Below, in pieces: positions 6,586 through 12,475 of a DNA stretch of 18,286 nucleotides. The DNA lies in the NCBI GenBank assembly GCA_964476245.1, contig CAYYYW010000020.1:1-18286 (forward strand), given 5' to 3'. Numbering within the stretch: the first letter of the stretch is position 1; each line of letters starts with the position of its first letter. The notes beneath the pieces are model-generated. The model did not search any database. It was not told the origin of the DNA and saw only the letters and a program-made list of their open reading frames with translations. Position numbers and translations under genes: made by a program. This DNA comes from CAYYYW01 sp964476245 (GTDB taxonomy: Bacteria > Patescibacteriota > Microgenomatia > UBA1406 > HO2-37-13b).

Positions 6586-7587
6586 ATGCAAGAGGACCCT
6601 AATTACATTGTTAATAAAAGCGTTGTTGGTCAACCTTCGCTGGTTTCTAATATTCCACCTCTGCCCCAATCACCAAATATGGTCCCAAGCAATACTAATC
6701 CATGGCAATTAGAACATTTAATAAAACAAGCCTTTTTAAGAACCAAAGAGCGGTTTGTGAGTTATTTTTTAGCGGTGATAGTTAGTTTTGGTTTATACTT
6801 AGTTGCCTTTTTTGCTTTGATTGCCGTTATTTTAGTAACAGGACTTTTATATGGTATATCTAAATCAGTTTTATTAACAGTTTTTTTAGGATTTATTATT
6901 CTGGTTGTCTTTCTTTCATTGTTTGTTTTTATTGGCTCCTGGACTCAACTTGCCGCGGTGGAAATTTTAATCGGAGAGGAAAGAATAGGCGTGATTGACA
7001 CATATAAAAAAGTAAAACCTTTAGTTTGGGGCTATGTTTGGTTTTCCGCCTTATCTATGCTTTTTATGATAGGTCTTTTTCCCTTGAGCGTTTTAAGTTT
7101 GTTTATTATTTTAATTCTTTGGAGCGTTTGGAGTAGTTTTGTTGTTTTTGTTTATCTTAGACAAGGACGTCGACGACTGGATAACTTGTGGGTTAGTCGA
7201 AGTATGGTTAATCAGCGATTTTGGGGAATTGTCGGAAGGATAATATTAGTTAGCTTGGCAATTTTGTTTATTAATATTTTGTTGGTGAGTAGTAAGAATT
7301 CTCTTTTAGGATTAAGCTCGGTAATTTTTTCACTATTTACTACGCCTTTTGCCATGAGCTTTAATTATGAAATTTATAAAAATTTGAGAGAACCAACGAC
7401 GGTTGAAAAGCCAAAAGTTTGGTTAGTTTTTTCTGTTGTTGGTTGGATTTTAGGAATGCTTATTTTTGCAATTTCATTCGGATCAATAATCTATTTGCTG
7501 AGATCGGTTTGGAAAACCATGCCACCTCCGAAATTTCCCTCTCCTTTTAAATCACCACCTCTCATTCCTGGAACAAGAAATATATGA
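6586..7587 (+). CDS. Multi-pass membrane protein of unknown function
   Basis: 333 residues. A proline/asparagine-rich cytoplasmic-looking N-terminus (1-40) precedes an amphipathic stretch and about six hydrophobic segments near 58-90, 95-118, 148-178, 180-192, 216-234 and 278-305. A proline-rich tail (PPPKFPSPF) ends the protein. The layout, with the short soluble loop EILIGEERIGVIDTYKKVKP between helices, resembles the membrane domain found beside glycerophosphodiester phosphodiesterases and similar uncharacterised CPR membrane proteins. No catalytic motif is visible. Its TGA stop overlaps the tatD start as ATGA, so the pair is translationally coupled. I do not recognise a specific function. 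Confidence 0.85.
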   Translation: MQEDPNYIVNKSVVGQPSLVSNIPPLPQSPNMVPSNTNPWQLEHLIKQAFLRTKERFVSYFLAVIVSFGLYLVAFFALIAVILVTGLLYGISKSVLLTVFLGFIILVVFLSLFVFIGSWTQLAAVEILIGEERIGVIDTYKKVKPLVWGYVWFSALSMLFMIGLFPLSVLSLFIILILWSVWSSFVVFVYLRQGRRRLDNLWVSRSMVNQRFWGIVGRIILVSLAILFINILLVSSKNSLLGLSSVIFSLFTTPFAMSFNYEIYKNLREPTTVEKPKVWLVFSVVGWILGMLIFAISFGSIIYLLRSVWKTMPPPKFPSPFKSPPLIPGTRNI

Positions 7588-8510
7588 TAATGTTCGATAC
7601 TCATTGTCATCTTAATTTCAAGGTCTTTGATGGAAAAGTTGACCAGATTGTTAAAAGGGCCCGAGAAGCCGGGGTTGATTATTTTGTTGTTCCGGGAACG
7701 GATATTGAAACCTCAAAAAAAGCAGTAGAAATTGCGGAAAAATTTAAGGGAGTTTACGCGGCGGTGGGAATACATCCTCATCATGTTTATCAATATCAAA
7801 TATCAAATATAAAAAAAGAATTAAAAAAAATCCACGTCATTCTGACCCCGACGTTACGTCGGGGGAAGAATCTCTCGCGAATGCGAGAAAATCTGAAACG
7901 AGTTCAGAGATCCTTCGTCGCTTCCGCTCCTCAGGATGACAGAAGAGAGGATAAGATTGTTGCTATCGGAGAAATTGGACTGGACAAACATGTTTATCAA
8001 AAAACGAAATACGAAAATTATGGAGTTGATAAAGAATTCTTTGAACTACAAAAACTGCTTTTTGTTGAACAGTTAAAATTGGCCAAAGAATTCAAAAAGT
8101 CAGTAATCGTTCATAATCGCGAGGCCAAAAAAGACCTGCTCAAAATATTAAACGACCATTGGGATAGTTATTTTTCCGGTCGGATGGTTTTTCATTGTTG
8201 TGAACCAGAAGAGGAATTGCTGAATTTTGCCAAAGAAAAGAAAATATTTATCGGCGTTGATGGAGACGTTGTCTATAACAAAAAAAAACAAGAATTTGTT
8301 AAAAAGATTCCCTTAGATCTTTTAGTTCTAGAAACCGACTCGCCTTTTTTATCACCACTCAAAAAAATCCTGCCTGCCGGCAGGCAGGTTCCCAACGAAC
8401 CAAAAAATTTGCCAATAGTTGCTAAATTCATCAGCAGTATTTTGTCTGTATCAATTAATCAATTAATTGATATAACGTCAGAGAATGCGGAAAGATTGTT
8501 TTTGAAGTAA
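7584..8510 (+). CDS. tatD: TatD family metal-dependent hydrolase (DNase) with palindromic inserts
   Basis: A 308-residue amidohydrolase-superfamily nuclease. Metal-site residues are in place: H-x-H at T6-H-C-H9, E130 in AIGEIGLD, H177 in VIVHNRE, H204 in VFHCCEP, and D252 in LETDSPFLSP. TatD proteins act as 3'-5' exonucleases or deoxyribonucleases in DNA repair and turnover. Usual length is about 255-265 residues. The excess is mainly residues 85-119, encoded by a 105-nt element (7836-7940), plus PAGRQ near 264-268 encoded by a 20-nt palindrome, and a short heptamer-repeat segment (YQYQISNI). All three are in frame, and both metal-site halves remain intact. The first ATG (7584) overlaps the upstream stop; ATG 7590 is the alternative start. 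Confidence 0.92.
   Translation: MIMFDTHCHLNFKVFDGKVDQIVKRAREAGVDYFVVPGTDIETSKKAVEIAEKFKGVYAAVGIHPHHVYQYQISNIKKELKKIHVILTPTLRRGKNLSRMRENLKRVQRSFVASAPQDDRREDKIVAIGEIGLDKHVYQKTKYENYGVDKEFFELQKLLFVEQLKLAKEFKKSVIVHNREAKKDLLKILNDHWDSYFSGRMVFHCCEPEEELLNFAKEKKIFIGVDGDVVYNKKKQEFVKKIPLDLLVLETDSPFLSPLKKILPAGRQVPNEPKNLPIVAKFISSILSVSINQLIDITSENAERLFLK
7792..7812 (+). repeat. Three heptamer near-repeats in tatD
   Basis: AATATCA twice, then AATATAA, encoding part of YQYQISNIKK. It lies 23 nt before the 105-nt palindromic element, so two kinds of insert sit in the same surface loop. Confidence 0.5.
7836..7940 (+). repeat. 105-nt MITE-like palindromic element inserted in frame in tatD
   Basis: The ends are near-perfect inverted repeats, GTCATTCTGA (7836-7845) and TCAGGATGAC (7931-7940), with one mismatch. 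Inside are three hairpins: CCCCGACG/CGTCGGGG (7846-7864), TCTCGC/GCGAGA around 7873-7888, and CTGAA/TTCAG around 7893-7907. The length equals exactly 35 codons (residues V85 to D119) and is open in this frame. The third hairpin shares the core CTGAAACGAGTTCAG with the element in the glycosyltransferase gene. Confidence 0.88.
8369..8388 (+). repeat. 20-nt perfect palindrome in tatD
   Basis: CCTGCCTGCCGGCAGGCAGG is a perfect 20-nt palindrome in AT-rich surroundings. It encodes LPAGRQ between the LSP motif and the NEP motif of TatD, a place where the family normally has a short loop. Confidence 0.85.
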
Positions 8511-9251
8511 TTAATCTAGGAATTTAAAAGTGGAGAGCATAAGATCGAAAATAGTTTGAAAGTTTTGTTTATCTCCCTCGGGAATTAATGCGTTAAATTG
8601 GTAAACACTCGCATTCTTCGTGAGAGCAACAGAAATGCCGAACCCTTTTGCTAGTGGGTTGAGCTTACTTAAATCTATTGTGGTTTTTACCCCCGTGCTA
8701 CCGCCAACAGAGACCAATTCTTTACTTATTACTCTATCTCTTTCCTGACCTTCTAGATAGATTCCAGCATAACTATCCAACCACTCCTCTATTGTCTTGT
8801 TCATTGGGTTGACTCCTTTGAGAACAGATATTGTAATAGAAAAATTCACTTTCGGCTCTGTATAAAACTGCACTGTTATTTTCTGTCCGAATTCCTGTTT
8901 TATAAAATTCGGGGGGTATTTCACTGCATAACCAAATTGAGAATTTGTATAAGTTATCCAATTAGTAATTGTGTTGGAAAAAGAAATATTCTCTGGTGGA
9001 AAAGTTGGGGCTGAGGTTGCCTTTGGTGCTCGGGTAAGCTTTAAATTTTGAATCTTAAGTTGTGATTTTGAGATTTGTTCACCGGCTGGCGGATTGAGAT
9101 TTGAGATTTTGCCATTCTGAATCCCAGCGAAAACCAATCCTCCGGCCAAAACCAATCCCAAAACCGAAAACAGGGCAATTTTAAGCCAGGGTTTGGTTGG
9201 GTTTGGTGCAATATCAACAGACGGTTGGGGTTGAATAATATTTTCTTCCAT
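8511..9251 (-). CDS. Membrane-anchored PsbP-like domain protein
   Basis: 246 residues: a short proline-rich N-terminus, one membrane helix at about 23-43, a low-complexity linker (48-95) and an outer domain starting ITYTNSQFGYAVKYPPNF. That start is typical of PsbP-like domains found in many uncharacterised exported proteins. The helix without a cleavage site suggests a type II membrane anchor. The linker is encoded by 7-bp periodic DNA (TTGAGAT twice at 9094-9107), so it may have grown by repeat expansion. The stop codon abuts the tatD stop directly. A box TATCAT at 9261-9266 is a possible -10, about 9 nt before the start. Function unknown. Confidence 0.82.
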   Translation of the reverse strand: MEENIIQPQPSVDIAPNPTKPWLKIALFSVLGLVLAGGLVFAGIQNGKISNLNPPAGEQISKSQLKIQNLKLTRAPKATSAPTFPPENISFSNTITNWITYTNSQFGYAVKYPPNFIKQEFGQKITVQFYTEPKVNFSITISVLKGVNPMNKTIEEWLDSYAGIYLEGQERDRVISKELVSVGGSTGVKTTIDLSKLNPLAKGFGISVALTKNASVYQFNALIPEGDKQNFQTIFDLMLSTFKFLD

Positions 9252-9279
9252 TATTAAATAATGATAACAACTTGTTTCG

Positions 9280-9310
9280 CAAAAACAAAATCAAACCGAT
9301 GCGGTTTGAT
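9280..9310 (-). terminator. Intrinsic terminator after ychF
   Basis: On the minus strand, a 9-bp perfect stem ATCAAACCG/CGGTTTGAT (9290-9298 with 9302-9310) closes a 3-nt loop and is followed by TTTGTTTTTG. It starts 10 nt past the ychF stop and separates ychF from the PsbP-like gene downstream. Confidence 0.85.
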
Positions 9311-9320
9311 ATGAGCAGTA

Positions 9321-10385
9321 TTATGCTCCTATCTTAAACTGAATCACGTCTTTATCGGCTACTATATGATCGCGGCCAACGAGGGCGATTTTTCCCAATT
9401 GTTGGGCTTTTGGCCAGGAGCCAAGAGATAAAAGAAGATTGACAGGAATAATTTCCGCTTTAATAAAATGTTTGGCAAAATCGCTGTGAATTTTACCGGC
9501 GGCTTCTAATGTACTAGTGCCTTTTTTAATCGTCCAGGCGCGCGCCTCTTTTCCACCGGCGATAGTATAAAAAGTAACAATGTCCAAGGCATGATAACAA
9601 CGGTCAATGACCGATTCAATGGCTGATCGGGAGAGCTCATAAGTTTTTAAAAATTGCCGTTGCTCCGTCCAGGGGAGAAGAGCTAATTCCTCCTCAAATT
9701 TGGCGCAAAGAGATAGGGTTGGTTTATCGCTAATTAATTTTTCTGGATTTTTAAGATCTTTTTCATCAACATTGGTAATATAAACAACAGGTTTTAAAGT
9801 TAAAAGATTAAAGAGTTTTGTCAGTTCTTTTTCTTCTTTGGATAGGGGAATGTCCTTGGCCATTTTACCAGAATTTAATGGTGGTAATATTTTTTGGCCA
9901 AGAGTTTCCAATTGTTCATCTTCCTTGGTTTTTTTATCTTTCTTTAATTTTTCTAATTGTTTTTTTAACGACGCAATATCGGAAAGCAAAAGCTCGGTTT
10001 CAACGATGGCAACATCTTCTTGAGGATCAATTTTAGTATGGATATGGGGAACAGTCTCGTCGCTGAAAAAGCGAACTACATGTAAAATCAAATCCACCTC
10101 GCGGATATGAGCCAAGAATTGGTTACCCAAACCTTCGCCTTGGTGGGCGTTTTTAACCAAGCCGGCAATGTCCACAAAACCAATTGTTGTTTGGGTAATT
10201 TTTTTAATTTCAGCCATTTTGGCCAAATCAACCAAGGCCGAATCGGGGACAGGCACAACCCCCATGTTTTTATCAATGGTGGTAAATGGATGTTTGCCAG
10301 TTTGCGCCTTGCCTTTTTCCACCAAGGCGTTGAAAAGGGTTGATTTACCAGCGTTAGGTAGACCAACTATGCCGGTTTTTAACAT
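9321..10385 (-). CDS. ychF: Obg-family ATPase YchF
   Basis: A 354-residue universally conserved P-loop protein of the YchF/OLA1 group, which binds ATP in preference to GTP and associates with ribosomes; roles in translation and stress response are known for the family. G1 is GLPNAGKST (8-16), followed by the switch region HPFTTIDKNMG and the G3 motif DIAGLVKNAHQGEGLGNQFL. The G4 position is NVDE, in place of the GTP-specific NKxD, as in true YchF. A coiled-coil insert (about 135-160) and a C-terminal TGS domain (ALDIVTFYTIAGGKEARAW onward) complete the protein. Length is normal and no insert is seen. A TAAAAT box at 10392-10397, 6 nt before the ATG, indicates a leaderless transcript; an intrinsic terminator follows the gene. 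Confidence 0.96.
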   Translation of the reverse strand: MLKTGIVGLPNAGKSTLFNALVEKGKAQTGKHPFTTIDKNMGVVPVPDSALVDLAKMAEIKKITQTTIGFVDIAGLVKNAHQGEGLGNQFLAHIREVDLILHVVRFFSDETVPHIHTKIDPQEDVAIVETELLLSDIASLKKQLEKLKKDKKTKEDEQLETLGQKILPPLNSGKMAKDIPLSKEEKELTKLFNLLTLKPVVYITNVDEKDLKNPEKLISDKPTLSLCAKFEEELALLPWTEQRQFLKTYELSRSAIESVIDRCYHALDIVTFYTIAGGKEARAWTIKKGTSTLEAAGKIHSDFAKHFIKAEIIPVNLLLSLGSWPKAQQLGKIALVGRDHIVADKDVIQFKIGA

Positions 10386-10391
10386 AAGAAC

Positions 10392-10397
10392 ATTTTA
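10392..10397 (-). promoter_or_regulatory. -10 box of ychF
   Basis: TAAAAT on the minus strand ends 6 nt before the ATG at 10385, placing the transcript start at or next to the start codon. No convincing -35 is visible. Confidence 0.55.
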
Positions 10398-10510
10398 GCA
10401 TAATTTTTAGAGAAGTCGGAGAGCTAAAAGAGTTAACAAGAAGATATAAAAGTGTTAATGATTATAGACGTCACAGACAACCTTTTACCAAGAGAGTTTG
10501 AGGTTTGTGG

Positions 10511-10516
10511 TAGAAT
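10511..10516 (+). promoter_or_regulatory. -10 box of the small membrane gene at 10523
   Basis: TAGAAT ends 6 nt before the ATG at 10523, again fitting a leaderless transcript. GAGG just before the ATG is too close to act as a normal ribosome binding site. Confidence 0.5.
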
Positions 10517-10522
10517 TGAGGT

Positions 10523-10711
10523 ATGATAAAGCAGATAAAGTTACCCCTTTTGTTACTAGGAGCTTCAGTTCTTTCTTGTATTTTGCACAATGCCGTTTAT
10601 GGTTTATTTAGAATAGAAGAGCCGGTATTTTTTAGTTTAACCCTAATTTTTGCCTTGGCCTTTTTTGCTTCAGTTATCTACAATTTCCTACTAAACTCCA
10701 AGAAGAAATAA
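10523..10711 (+). CDS. Small two-helix membrane protein
   Basis: A 62-residue protein with two hydrophobic segments, about 7-27 (LPLLLLGASVLSCILHNAVYG) and 34-56 (VFFSLTLIFALAFFASVIYNF), and a lysine-rich end NSKKK. The positive C-terminus would lie in the cytoplasm, giving a hairpin. It has its own -10 box at leaderless spacing. No family is recognised. Candidate roles cannot be separated on sequence; a small inner-membrane protein of unknown function is the safest call. It stands alone between ychF (divergent) and the phosphoribosyltransferase-like gene, 272 nt away. Confidence 0.65.
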   Translation: MIKQIKLPLLLLGASVLSCILHNAVYGLFRIEEPVFFSLTLIFALAFFASVIYNFLLNSKKK

Positions 10712-10844
10712 AGAAAAAGAGCAATCCATTTAATCTTAAAGGTTGAAACAATAGGTTGAATTAATGGCTTTTTTAAGCTTCCTAGATTGCAATTAAAGAT
10801 GCAAAACTAATTCTAACTTTACCCACTAAGTGGAGTTAAGCTTT

Positions 10845-10856
10845 TCAATCCAATCA
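10845..10856 (+). repeat. 12-bp direct repeat, left copy
   Basis: TCAATCCAATCA, repeated exactly at 12133-12144 on the other side of the phosphoribosyltransferase-like gene. Otherwise the 10712-10983 interval holds the promoter at 10911-10939 and a ribosome binding site; I see no gene or RNA structure I can support in it. Confidence 0.45.
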
Positions 10857-10910
10857 CCTCAGGGGTTGCTTAAGAAGCTGTTTGATATTTAATAATATAT
10901 TTTATGCTGA

Positions 10911-10939
10911 TTGACAGGAATAGTTTTATAGGTTAAAAA
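10911..10939 (+). promoter_or_regulatory. Promoter of the phosphoribosyltransferase-like gene
   Basis: A perfect -35 TTGACA (10911-10916), a 17-bp spacer and TAAAAA (10934-10939) as a fair -10. Transcription would start near 10946, leaving a leader of about 38 nt with a strong Shine-Dalgarno GAGGGAG at 10969-10975. This is one of the few clearly leadered genes here. Confidence 0.5.
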
Positions 10940-10983
10940 TAAGATATTTTATGGTTGGATCTAAAACTGAGGGAGAAAACACT

Positions 10984-12123
10984 ATGAACATAACTAGACC
11001 TGGAGTTTTAACAATTGAAGATTTATTAACAGAACATTTCTCTGGCGTACCATTATTAGGAACTCGCGTCGGATTGGAAGAGGGAGCAGAAAACTACAAT
11101 CATAAACTATTAACTTATTTATATTCTGTTGCTGATTATTTAGATACTCAAACGGAAGATGGTAGGACTTGGTTGGAAAAATTTGTTCCTTACGTATTTA
11201 GCAAAGAACTATTTTTTTACGATGAAGTTGTTGAACAGCAAAATAAATATATTAACGCGCTTAAAGCATTAGCCGAGAATCCACAGGGTGATAAAAAGAT
11301 TGTTTTTGCCCTTCCCATGCATGGCGCTTTTCCCATTGCCGATCAACTGGTGGAGACATTCACCGACAAGATTTTTCCTATTAATATAAGCGGCAGTTTA
11401 GGGACAACCACCGGCACGGCCCAAGTGCATGGAGAATTACCGGAGGATATTCTTGATGAAAATAATACTGTAGTCTTTGCTGATGACGTAGGCGACACTT
11501 TTATTACGGCGGCCCAGCTTGCTATGAAAAGACGGGAAAGACGATTAGACATTAAGAAAGAAGATTATATGAAAGATGAGTACGCACAAAAAATTAAATT
11601 GATACAAGACTTGCGAGACCAAACAAAAGACAAGTCAGCAGATATTGCTCAAATAAATAAAGACTTAATTGAACAATATTCTCTTTTAACGCCTCTTTTT
11701 CAAGAAGAAAATATAGTTATAGCCACTCTTTATTCTAAAAATAAACCAGTCTTTGAAACTTTAACAAAACTGGCAGATGCTTCAACAACTAATGAAACAG
11801 CTCAATGGATAAATATACAAAAAAGACTTCTTAAAGTTTGTACAGAGATTAGCGAAGACGACTGGATTGTTGGAGGTCGAGGCGATTGGAACTATCCGCT
11901 TCTTGACACTAAGATCAAAGGGCTAGATATTTTGGAAAAAATACCCGAGAAGCATCGTAAGCTTTTGGAAACGATGGGTTTAGCCAGACTGTCTCTTCGT
12001 ATCGGAGCGGGTGTTGGGTCTTTGAAGATTTTTAATCCCGCAAAACAAGAGGAGCTTCTTCAATTAATTGCTGATTTAATAATGGCAGAATATTTTAAAG
12101 AGAATCTGGAACCTTCCGACTGA
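10984..12123 (+). CDS. Phosphoribosyltransferase-fold protein of unknown substrate
   Basis: 379 residues from ATG 10984, chosen because GAGGGAG lies 8 nt upstream; the in-frame ATG at 10951 would add 11 residues but has no ribosome binding site. The centre carries TVVFADDVGDTFITAAQLA (D167-D168), matching the PRPP-binding motif of type I phosphoribosyltransferases: a hydrophobic strand, two acids, then a T/G-rich loop. An earlier strand, KKIVFALPMHGAFPIADQL, would form the first part of the fold. The C-terminal half is long and helical (KRRERRLDIKKED onward) and includes a conserved-looking EDDWIVGGRGDWNYPLLD. Free-standing PRTases are usually about 180-230 residues, so this is an extended form. 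It could act in nucleotide salvage, or be a sensory or toxin-related PRTase-fold protein. It is flanked by 12-bp direct repeats and stands alone on its strand. Confidence 0.8.
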   Translation: MNITRPGVLTIEDLLTEHFSGVPLLGTRVGLEEGAENYNHKLLTYLYSVADYLDTQTEDGRTWLEKFVPYVFSKELFFYDEVVEQQNKYINALKALAENPQGDKKIVFALPMHGAFPIADQLVETFTDKIFPINISGSLGTTTGTAQVHGELPEDILDENNTVVFADDVGDTFITAAQLAMKRRERRLDIKKEDYMKDEYAQKIKLIQDLRDQTKDKSADIAQINKDLIEQYSLLTPLFQEENIVIATLYSKNKPVFETLTKLADASTTNETAQWINIQKRLLKVCTEISEDDWIVGGRGDWNYPLLDTKIKGLDILEKIPEKHRKLLETMGLARLSLRIGAGVGSLKIFNPAKQEELLQLIADLIMAEYFKENLEPSD

Positions 12124-12132
12124 GCAGTTTTA

Positions 12133-12144
12133 TCAATCCAATCA
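12133..12144 (+). repeat. 12-bp direct repeat, right copy
   Basis: TCAATCCAATCA, 9 nt after the stop of the phosphoribosyltransferase-like gene; the other copy is at 10845-10856. The right copy runs on into AACCCCT, whose reverse complement AGGGGTT lies just after the left copy. Confidence 0.45.
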
Positions 12145-12175
12145 ACCCCTAAACAGAGACAAGAGGTGTCTTAAT

Positions 12176-12385
12176 TTAAACAAAAACCAGCGATAAAATA
12201 ATAGAAATTAAAAAAGCAATTTCAATGGATTTTAAATACCAGCCGATAAAACCACCAAAAATAAAATTGCCGATTAATAAGAATAAATTAAAATCCCGTT
12301 GTTCTCCATAAGTATGGACAGAAAAAGCAAATTGCCAAATTAGAATGATTAAAGCAGAAATGAAAGCGTAGGCCAAGAGGTTCAT
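12176..12385 (-). CDS. Small two-helix membrane protein
   Basis: A 69-residue protein with hydrophobic segments at about 3-22 (LLAYAFISALIILIWQFAFS) and 33-67 (NLFLLIGNFIFGG to the end), joined by a charged loop HTYGEQRDF. The second half may form two short helices. A perfect TATAAT (12392-12397) ends 6 nt before the ATG, which supports its being a real, leaderless gene. No family is recognised; roles in envelope assembly or as a small accessory subunit are open. It lies downstream of the glycosyltransferase gene on the same strand but has its own promoter. Confidence 0.65.
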   Translation of the reverse strand: MNLLAYAFISALIILIWQFAFSVHTYGEQRDFNLFLLIGNFIFGGFIGWYLKSIEIAFLISIILSLVFV

Positions 12386-12391
12386 AGAAAT

Positions 12392-12397
12392 ATTATA
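12392..12397 (-). promoter_or_regulatory. -10 box of the small membrane gene at 12385
   Basis: Perfect TATAAT on the minus strand, 6 nt before the ATG. Confidence 0.6.
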
Positions 12398-12405
12398 AAA
12401 TTTTT

Positions 12406-12437
12406 ATTGTTTCATTGTTTGATTATTCAATTGTTTT
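12406..12437. repeat. Four octamer near-repeats between genes
   Basis: Four consecutive 8-base units of the ATTGTTTN type in the 90-nt gap between the small membrane gene and the glycosyltransferase gene. The adjoining CAATGAAACAA (12442-12452) is complementary to part of the tract. Confidence 0.65.
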
Positions 12438-12475
12438 TTAGCAATGAAACAACGGAGTAATTAAACAATGATTAA

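Noticed and set aside
10088..10366. Open frames on both strands over ychF
   Set aside because: ychF is intact and highly conserved in this region; the other frames are shadows.
10712..10983. Riboswitch or small RNA in the gap before the phosphoribosyltransferase-like gene
   Set aside because: No conserved riboswitch core or stable multi-stem structure could be recognised; only a promoter, a ribosome binding site and a 12-bp repeat are supported.
12157..12171. AGACA/TGTCT stem between the convergent genes at 12123 and 12176 as a terminator
   Set aside because: Five base pairs with a mixed TTAATTT tail is too weak to call.
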